A stretch of 18,940 nt of DNA from Clostridia bacterium. Its GTDB lineage: Bacteria > Bacillota > Sulfobacillia > SLMV01. The position numbers were made by a program, and so were the translations under genes. The stretch covers positions 1 to 18,940 of the forward strand of contig SLGS01000070.1 in NCBI GenBank assembly GCA_007136565.1, written 5' to 3'. Within the stretch, counting starts at the first letter, position 1, and every line of letters starts with the position of its first letter. The notes under the pieces are model-generated. The model worked only from the letters and a program-made list of their open reading frames with translations. It had not been told where the DNA came from and made no database searches. Shown piece by piece: positions 13,982-18,940 of the stretch.

Positions 13982-15055
13982 TTGCTCGAACTTGAAATGG
14001 ATAATCCCGACTTGGCCGTCATTAAGGTCTTAGGTGTCGGTGGTGGCGGGAACAACGCCGTAAATCGCATGGTCGAAGCCAAGGTGCGCGGCGTAGAGTT
14101 CATCGCCGTGAATACCGACGCACAGGCGCTGGCTACCAACAAGGCCGATCACAAGCTTCAGATCGGGGACAATATAACCAAGGGACTCGGTGCCGGCGCA
14201 GATCCTGGCATCGGGAGAAAGGCCGCCGAGGAGAGCAGGGAAGAAATCGAATCCCTCCTCCAGGGAGCCGACATGGTATTCGTCACCGCCGGCATGGGCG
14301 GGGGTACGGGTACCGGGGCCTCGCCGGTGATAGCGGAGATCTCGAGATCCCTCGGGGCATTGACGGTGGGCGTCGTTACAAAGCCCTTCGCCTTCGAAGG
14401 CGAACGCCGGCGAAGCCAGGCCGAAGAGGGCGTCGAATTCCTGCGCGAAGCCATCGACACTCTTATAACTATCCCCAACGACAGACTGCTAAAGATCGTC
14501 GAGAAGAAGACCTCCATCGTACAGGCTTTCAGCATCGCCGATGACGTCCTCCGACAGGGCGTGCAGGGGATTTCGGATCTGATCGCGGTTCCGGGGCTCA
14601 TCAACCTCGACTTCGCCGACGTCCGCACCATAATGATGGGCACCGGCACGGCACTCATGGGGATAGGCAGCGCCTCCGGGGAAAATCGAGCCGCCGAGGC
14701 CGCCAAGGCGGCGATATCGAGTCCGTTGCTCGAGACCTCCATCGACGGTGCCAAGGGAGTACTCTTGAACATCACCGGCGATAGTAGCATGGGACTCTTG
14801 GAGGTTAACGAAGCGGCGGAATTGATCCGCGACGTTGCCGAAAACGATGCGCATATCATCTTCGGCGCCGCCATCGACGAGCGGCTGGAGGACGAGATGC
14901 GGGTTACCGTCATCGCGACGGGATTTGGACCCAGGAAGGCCCGGACCGAGGACGAGGACGACCTCGACGAGCTGACCATCAAACCCTTCGCCACCGACGA
15001 AGAGGACCTGGAGATACCCACATTCCTGCGACGCCGACCCGGGCGCGAGGTCTGA
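13982..15055 (+). CDS. ftsZ: Cell division GTPase FtsZ
   Basis: Tubulin-like GTPase forming the cytokinetic ring. The 357-residue product has GVGGGGNNAVNRM (about 18-30), the tubulin signature GGGTGTG at 106-112, the NLDFADVRTIM synergy (T7) loop and a short acidic linker leading to the conserved tail EIPTFLRRR near residues 344-352, which binds membrane tethers such as SepF or FtsA. TTG 13982 is preferred because AGAAGGAGG lies at 13963-13971, ten bases upstream; ATG 13997 would be 25 bases from it. The strong ribosome site fits the high FtsZ levels cells need. With ftsA absent and sepF downstream, SepF is the likely tether here. Confidence 0.97.
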   Translation: MLELEMDNPDLAVIKVLGVGGGGNNAVNRMVEAKVRGVEFIAVNTDAQALATNKADHKLQIGDNITKGLGAGADPGIGRKAAEESREEIESLLQGADMVFVTAGMGGGTGTGASPVIAEISRSLGALTVGVVTKPFAFEGERRRSQAEEGVEFLREAIDTLITIPNDRLLKIVEKKTSIVQAFSIADDVLRQGVQGISDLIAVPGLINLDFADVRTIMMGTGTALMGIGSASGENRAAEAAKAAISSPLLETSIDGAKGVLLNITGDSSMGLLEVNEAAELIRDVAENDAHIIFGAAIDERLEDEMRVTVIATGFGPRKARTEDEDDLDELTIKPFATDEEDLEIPTFLRRRPGREV

Positions 15056-15113
15056 GTGCGCGACCGCAATTCCGGCTTTGGCGCGAGGTCGCCCGAGAAG
15101 GGCTGTCGATTCA

Positions 15114-16004
15114 ATGAGTTCACCGCGGCATAACGCCGGATCGTATCACCGAACCCCGCGCTGGGAGAGGGAATCATCCGATGGCGTGACGTGGTGGCGG
15201 ATTCACGGTTGGGAAGATTACGGCTTCCAGGCGATCTTCTTTGCGCGCCAGGGAGGCTTCAGCCCATCACCCTTCGATTCCTTGAACGTCGGCCATCAAA
15301 TCGGCGACGATCCGTCGAGGGTCGAGGAGAACAGAAAGATCGTGCGACGATTCCTTCCACCCGACATCGCGGGCAGGATCCTGGTACCAAGACAGGTCCA
15401 CGGAACGCGCGTTTTGCCCGTGGATGCCATCGAACTCGAAGCGGATACCTCGGGCTGGGCGGAGACCTCCGAGGCAGATGCATTGATGTCGTCCGGATTC
15501 TCGTGGACGCTCGGGACCTATCACGCCGACTGCCTCCCGGTCTACATCGCGGACCCCGGGACGGGTGCCCACGCCATGATTCACGCCGGTTGGCGAGGCC
15601 TGGTGGCCGGCGTAATTCCCGAGGCGATTCGCGCGATGAGGGATGAATACGGGGTCGATTCGAGAGATCTCGTTTGCGCCGTCGGCCCCCACATTGAACC
15701 GGACGCATACGAGGTAGGGACAGCGGTTCTCGAGCCCCTCGGTGACCTACCCTGGTGGCGCGACGTGGTTAGCCCTTCGAGTCGGGGGCGCTTTCGTCTC
15801 GATATCGGCGAAACGGCCCGTCGAATCCTCGTCGATAACGGCGTCGATCCCCGCAGATTTGTGCTAAACGCCCCGGGTAGTTTCGGCAACCCCGGGGATT
15901 TCTATTCCCACAGGCGGGATGGACTTACGGGTAGGAACGTCGCACTGCTAGCCCGAAGCCGCATCGATGAAGGAGGCAGTCGCCGCGGGCGCGAACAAGG
16001 TTGA
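15114..16004 (+). CDS. pgeF: PgeF/YfiH-family protein (laccase domain, purine nucleoside/peptidoglycan editing)
   Basis: Members of this family (YlmD/YfiH, Cu-oxidase_4) are zinc-binding enzymes reported to act as peptidoglycan editing factor in E. coli and as purine nucleoside phosphorylase/adenosine deaminase in others. The 296-residue product keeps the metal triad: His96 in QVHG, Cys140 in HADCLP and His157 in IHAGWRG, plus EADALMS and YSHRRDGLTGR. The usual Cys in GPxIxPCCYEV is missing (GPHIEPDAYEV). ATG 15114 is chosen because AGAAGGG lies at 15096-15102; TTG 15078 has no ribosome site. The place after ftsZ and before yggS is common in Gram-positive dcw clusters. Confidence 0.9.
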   Translation: MSSPRHNAGSYHRTPRWERESSDGVTWWRIHGWEDYGFQAIFFARQGGFSPSPFDSLNVGHQIGDDPSRVEENRKIVRRFLPPDIAGRILVPRQVHGTRVLPVDAIELEADTSGWAETSEADALMSSGFSWTLGTYHADCLPVYIADPGTGAHAMIHAGWRGLVAGVIPEAIRAMRDEYGVDSRDLVCAVGPHIEPDAYEVGTAVLEPLGDLPWWRDVVSPSSRGRFRLDIGETARRILVDNGVDPRRFVLNAPGSFGNPGDFYSHRRDGLTGRNVALLARSRIDEGGSRRGREQG

Positions 16005-16123
16005 AGCGCATCGGCTTTCGCGTTTGTGCGGCGTGGATTTGGTATCGAGGGCCGCTCGCGCGGCTTCGCGGATCGGGGGAGCGTCGAACCCGATTCTTTC
16101 ACCGTCTTTCGGAGGTGTGGGAT

Positions 16124-16828
16124 TTGAGCGATAACAAAACTGCACAGGATGATATAGAGCGTCGAGGACGGGCGATTCGAGAGCGGATAGATGCCGCCCT
16201 CGATAGATCCGGTCGTGCCCGTGGCTCGGCAACCCTGGTCGGCATAACAAAGGGGCGGTCGGCTCCCGAGATCGCGGCAGCGGTCCGCGCGGGTTTCGGC
16301 GTGCTCGGGGAGAGCCGACCCCAGGAGTTTCGGGAGAAGTACTCCATGCTGGCGGACCTCGACCTCGCTATCGAGTGGCATTTCGTCGGAAGATTGCAGC
16401 CGAACAAGGTGAAACTGGTGGTCGGATACTGCAGCCTCGTGCACTCCGTGGACGACCTGGACCTGGCGCGGGCGCTGAGCGAACGAAGCCGATCCATGGA
16501 TATCGTCACGCCGGTACTGGTCCAGGTGAACGCCTCCGGCGAGAAGAGCAAGTCCGGCGTGGCCCCCGAGGACGCCCCGGATTTGATCGAGAGTATCGCT
16601 GGCATGGACGGACTGGCTGCGAAGGGTCTCATGACCATGGCCCCGGACGCGGAGGATCCCGAAGAGGTAAGGCCTGTTTTTGCGGCCACCGCGGATCTGG
16701 CGAGGACCGTCGAGGCGAAACTCGGGCTGCCTCTGCCGGAGTTATCAATGGGGATGACCGGGGACTTTGAAGTGGCTGTGGAGGAGGGCGCAACCCTAGT
16801 TAGGGTAGGACGCGCCCTTTTCGAATAG
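16124..16828 (+). CDS. yggS: PLP homeostasis protein YggS/YlmE family
   Basis: Non-catalytic pyridoxal-phosphate-binding TIM-barrel protein that buffers PLP and affects amino-acid metabolism. The 234-residue product has the PLP lysine (Lys43 in VGITKGRS), GESRPQEF (normally GENRVQE), IEWHFVGRLQPNK, GLMTMAP and the phosphate-binding end MGMTGDFEVAVEEGATLVRVG. TTG 16124 is chosen because GGAGG (16111-16115) stands eight bases upstream and gives the usual family length. The frame is open to TTG 16001, which overlaps the pgeF stop as TTGA, but the extra 41 residues are not family-like. An inverted repeat ending in TTTT lies in its last codons. Confidence 0.9.
   Translation: MSDNKTAQDDIERRGRAIRERIDAALDRSGRARGSATLVGITKGRSAPEIAAAVRAGFGVLGESRPQEFREKYSMLADLDLAIEWHFVGRLQPNKVKLVVGYCSLVHSVDDLDLARALSERSRSMDIVTPVLVQVNASGEKSKSGVAPEDAPDLIESIAGMDGLAAKGLMTMAPDAEDPEEVRPVFAATADLARTVEAKLGLPLPELSMGMTGDFEVAVEEGATLVRVGRALFE
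16786..16821 (+). terminator. Nested inverted repeat ending in TTTT within the yggS 3' end
   Basis: GGGCGC (16786-16791) pairs with GCGCCC (16812-16817), enclosing ACCCT/AGGGT (16793-16797 and 16802-16806), and is followed immediately by TTTT. The shape resembles an intrinsic terminator or attenuator placed just before the yggS stop and ahead of sepF. Because it lies in conserved coding sequence, it could be coincidental. The short U-run suggests partial termination at most. Confidence 0.3.
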
Positions 16829-16855
16829 GTGCCTTGAGAAAGGACGGTGGGGGAT

Positions 16856-17359
16856 ATGTCTGGCCTTTGGGAGCGGATCTCGAGTGTCCTGGGTTGGGTA
16901 CCACCCGAGGACGAATACATGGAAGACGAAGAGGCCTTCGGCCTCGAAGACCCCGACGCGGACTGGGAGGAATTCGAGCACCGGGAATTCGAAGTCCGCG
17001 AGGATGAACCCCTGGATATACCCAGGGGCAAGGGACGATCCTCGGCGAGGGTGGTAACGTTGCCCGGGGGAGCACCGAAGTCCGTTCGCGTCGCCGTCAC
17101 CGACCCGCGGGGTTTCGAGGAAGTCCAGGGTATAGCCGATCAATTGAAAAGGCGGGTTGCGGTGGTCGTCAACGTCGAACACGTCGACCGTAGCGTAGCG
17201 CGCAGAGTGGTGGATTTCCTGAGCGGAACGGTCTACTCTTTGGATGGCGAGATGCAGCAGGTTAGCTCGGGTGTCTTCCTGTTCGTCCCGAGGGAGATGC
17301 GCATCGACGTAATGAAGGCTTCCGAAGATGATGACGAGGGCTCCGGGGATTATCTCTGA
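16856..17359 (+). CDS. sepF: Cell division protein SepF, FtsZ membrane anchor
   Basis: SepF binds the FtsZ C-terminal tail and membranes, and in lineages without FtsA is the main ring tether. The 167-residue product has the N-terminal amphipathic helix MSGLWERISSVLGW (membrane binding), a very acidic linker (about 18-55), and the conserved SepF domain from residue 65, with SVRVAVTDPRGFEEV, VVNVEHVDRSVARRVVDF and SGTVYSLDGEMQQVSSGVFLF. ATG 16856 is chosen because it places this helix at the N-terminus and GGTGGGGG is just upstream; GTG 16847 would add three residues. Its last codons take part in a 10-bp hairpin that runs into the spacer before yggT. Confidence 0.95.
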   Translation: MSGLWERISSVLGWVPPEDEYMEDEEAFGLEDPDADWEEFEHREFEVREDEPLDIPRGKGRSSARVVTLPGGAPKSVRVAVTDPRGFEEVQGIADQLKRRVAVVVNVEHVDRSVARRVVDFLSGTVYSLDGEMQQVSSGVFLFVPREMRIDVMKASEDDDEGSGDYL

Positions 17360-17377
17360 GTTCCCCGATCCCCGGAG
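17341..17377 (+). promoter_or_regulatory. 10-bp perfect inverted repeat spanning the sepF stop
   Basis: CTCCGGGGAT (17341-17350) and ATCCCCGGAG (17368-17377) are exact reverse complements around a 17-base loop that includes the sepF stop codon. There is no T-run after it, so it does not look like an intrinsic terminator. It could protect or define an mRNA end between sepF and yggT or slow ribosomes at the sepF stop. Confidence 0.4.
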
Positions 17378-17408
17378 GGCCGCCACAACGTAAGGAGCGA
17401 CGCTAATC

Positions 17409-17693
17409 ATGTTGGCAAGAGCTGTGGTCGGAAGTTTGATGACCATCCTCGACATTCTCATATGGTTGGTACTCCTGAGGGCGATCATGTCCTGGTTTAG
17501 ACCCGATCCCACCTCGGGTGGAGGGGATGTCTACTACAGGGTACTGTCGGTGTTGCATCAGCTCACCGAACCCCTCTTGGCCCCGATCAGGGCCCTGATG
17601 CCCGGTGGGGGCGGCATGGGTCTCGACATTTCCCCGCTCATACTTTTCTTGATACTCCGCATGCTTCGCGGGATGCTATTGGGCATGATTTGA
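17409..17693 (+). CDS. yggT: YggT family membrane protein
   Basis: Small integral membrane protein of the YggT/YlmG family, which accompanies sepF and divIVA in Gram-positive and cyanobacterial genomes and is linked to division and membrane organisation; no enzymatic activity is known. The 94 residues contain two membrane spans (about 8-27 and 74-92) and the family's central MSWFRPDP and LTEPLLAPIRALMP motifs, corresponding to one YggT repeat. AAGGAG at 17392-17397 supports ATG 17409. Confidence 0.92.
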   Translation: MLARAVVGSLMTILDILIWLVLLRAIMSWFRPDPTSGGGDVYYRVLSVLHQLTEPLLAPIRALMPGGGGMGLDISPLILFLILRMLRGMLLGMI

Positions 17694-17721
17694 CCCCAAC
17701 GCTATTGGAGGAGGTGTGGGC

Positions 17722-18273
17722 GTGGCAGAAATCACACCTGTCGACGTTCAAAACAAACAATTTCGGCGCTCATTTCGCGGCTACCACCCGTCGGAGGTAG
17801 ACGAGTTCCTGGATACGGCCACCAAGACCCTGGATGGACTGATCCGCGAAAACGAAGCCCTAAAGGAGCAAGTGGGCGAGTTGAGCGAGCGAGTAGAGCA
17901 ATATCGCGGAATCGAAGACACGCTCCAGCACACGCTGGTCATAGCCCAGGAAACGGCCGATGAAGTCCGCGTGAATGCGCGAAAGGAAGCGCAGTTGATA
18001 CTGGCCGAAGCCCGGGCCGAGGCGGAGCGAGTCAAGGACAGGTCCGAGCGGGATCTTCGCGACATCCGGGGACGCGCCGAGGACATCAGGGCCCAAATGT
18101 TAGAGTATGTCAGTCGTTCCCTGGCGAACACCCAGGCGCAGATGGAGATACTGAGGACGGCCCAGACGGAACTGGATGCCTCATCCCGCACCTCCCGTCG
18201 GGAGGAGTCCGAGGTGGAACCCGAGTCCGGATCCCGTCGGGAAGACTGGGAAGGAGAGCGGGATGACGACTGA
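17722..18273 (+). CDS. divIVA: DivIVA-domain cell division/polarity protein
   Basis: DivIVA binds curved membrane at poles and septa through an N-terminal domain and recruits growth or division factors. The 183-residue product begins MAEITPVDVQNKQFRRSF, with RGYHPSEVDEFLD following (residues 19-31). This is the characteristic DivIVA N-domain including the Phe18-Arg19 pair at the membrane-insertion site. A long coiled coil (about 35-155) and an acidic/basic low-complexity tail follow. GTG 17722 is chosen because GGAGGAGG lies at 17707-17714; GTG 17716 is closer and less well spaced. Its last 11 bases overlap the racemase-family gene, implying cotranscription. Confidence 0.94.
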   Translation: MAEITPVDVQNKQFRRSFRGYHPSEVDEFLDTATKTLDGLIRENEALKEQVGELSERVEQYRGIEDTLQHTLVIAQETADEVRVNARKEAQLILAEARAEAERVKDRSERDLRDIRGRAEDIRAQMLEYVSRSLANTQAQMEILRTAQTELDASSRTSRREESEVEPESGSRREDWEGERDDD

Positions 18274-18940
18274 AAGACCCCTGACCATAGGAATCGTGGG
18301 AGGCATGGGGCCCGAGGCGACCGCCGATCTCTTCAAGAAGATCATCCGCGCAACCCCGGCCAAACGAGACCAGGATCACATACCGGTAGTCATCGTCAGC
18401 GACCCCACCATCCCCGATCGTACGGCGGCCATACTGGGTGAGGGTGAGGATCCCCTTCCCACCATGGCTCGATCGGCCCAGGCGTGCCTACGGGCCGGCG
18501 CCGATTTCTTGATCATGCCCTGCAACACCGCCCATTGTTTTCACCCGGGTCTTTGCGACGGAGTAGACGTCCCCGTATTGCATATGATGCAGGAGGTCGC
18601 CGTCTACCTCGCAACGACCCACCCTCGAGTTCGCCGCGTCGGATTGCTGGCCACCACCGGGACGGTCAACCTGGGCCTGTACCAGGAGGCCCTGGGGGAC
18701 GACGGCATCGATGTCATCGTTCCCGACGATCCCGGGCAGGCGAAGGTTATGGAAGCGATATACGGCGAGGAAGGAGTCAAGGCCGGTCATTACGATCGAC
18801 CCAGGAAACTCTTCTCGGATGTTGCCCGGGATCTCATCGACCGCGGAGCGGGTGCCATAATAGCGGGTTGCACCGAGATCCCCCTCGCCCTGGATCCCGA
18901 GGACGTCCCCGGCGCCGCGCTGATAGATCCAACGGACGTA
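18263..18940 (+). CDS. Aspartate/glutamate racemase family protein, 3'-truncated by window edge
   Basis: PLP-independent two-cysteine racemase family. The open frame from ATG 18263 to the window end gives 226 residues, close to the full family length of about 230-240. It starts with TIGIVGGMGPEATADLF, typical of aspartate racemases, and has both catalytic cysteines: Cys87 in MPCNTAH and Cys203 in AGCTEIPL. GGAGAG at 18252-18257 provides a ribosome site inside divIVA. The GGMGPEAT motif favours aspartate racemase over MurI glutamate racemase, but substrate cannot be settled from sequence. Overlap with divIVA places it in the division operon, which would fit supply of a D-amino acid to the wall; that link is inferred. 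Confidence 0.88.
   Translation, partial: MTTERPLTIGIVGGMGPEATADLFKKIIRATPAKRDQDHIPVVIVSDPTIPDRTAAILGEGEDPLPTMARSAQACLRAGADFLIMPCNTAHCFHPGLCDGVDVPVLHMMQEVAVYLATTHPRVRRVGLLATTGTVNLGLYQEALGDDGIDVIVPDDPGQAKVMEAIYGEEGVKAGHYDRPRKLFSDVARDLIDRGAGAIIAGCTEIPLALDPEDVPGAALIDPTDV

Noticed and set aside
14158..15177. Minus-strand open frame of 339 codons over ftsZ
   Set aside because: Antisense shadow of ftsZ, Ser/Pro/Ala-rich translation, no motif or ribosome site.
16051..16064. GCCGC-TCGC-GCGGC hairpin in the pgeF-yggS spacer
   Set aside because: Five pairs in GC-rich DNA with no T-run; likely by chance.
16001..16123. TTGA-coupled upstream start of yggS at 16001
   Set aside because: Adds 41 residues not found in the family, while a GGAGG site precedes TTG 16124 at proper spacing. 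The coupling pattern leaves slight doubt.
16099..17100. Minus-strand open frame of 333 codons over yggS and sepF
   Set aside because: Antisense shadow of two confident genes; Ser-rich low-information translation.

Overview
The window is almost entirely a division and cell-wall (dcw) gene cluster on the + strand of a GC-rich bacterium (about 60% GC by eye). Several traits point to a monoderm-type lineage, most likely a deep-branching Actinobacteriota: ftsZ directly follows ftsQ with no ftsA, sepF, yggT and divIVA follow downstream, the class B PBP carries PASTA domains, and MurE has the DNPR signature of meso-diaminopimelate ligases. Frequent UUG/GUG starts and heavy use of AUA and AGG codons may hint at a thermophilic relative. 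The taxonomic placement is inference; no search was run.

Layout. 1-888: 3' part of miaA (tRNA dimethylallyltransferase). 889-1623: the only sizeable weakly coding stretch. It holds a potential structured RNA leader, a small zinc-ribbon ORF (1237-1428), a perfect 15-bp UUCG hairpin (1489-1522) and a TGGGG repeat array resembling a MraZ operator just before mraZ. 1624-13903: mraZ, rsmH, ftsL, ftsI/spoVD-like PBP, murE, murF, mraY, ftsW, murG, murB, ftsQ, mostly overlapping or tightly packed. 13982-18273: ftsZ, pgeF, yggS, sepF, yggT, divIVA. 18263-18940: 5' part of an Asp/Glu racemase-family gene that leaves the window.

How they work together. MurB, MurE and MurF act in cytoplasmic synthesis of UDP-MurNAc-pentapeptide, MraY and MurG make lipid I and lipid II, and FtsW with the class B PBP polymerise and cross-link it at the septum, with FtsL and FtsQ as septal scaffold partners. 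FtsZ builds the ring. With FtsA absent here, SepF is the likely membrane tether. DivIVA and YggT belong to the same division/polar growth neighbourhood. PgeF and YggS are the usual passengers after ftsZ.

The main oddities are the absence of murD (expected between mraY and ftsW) and murC (expected between murG and murB), both at junctions that are seamless 4-nt TTGA overlaps; repeated UUG-start translational coupling; a hairpin between the Shine-Dalgarno and start of murE; an unusually long FtsL tail; and the unexplained region between miaA and mraZ. I see no mobile element, CRISPR array, tRNA or rRNA.
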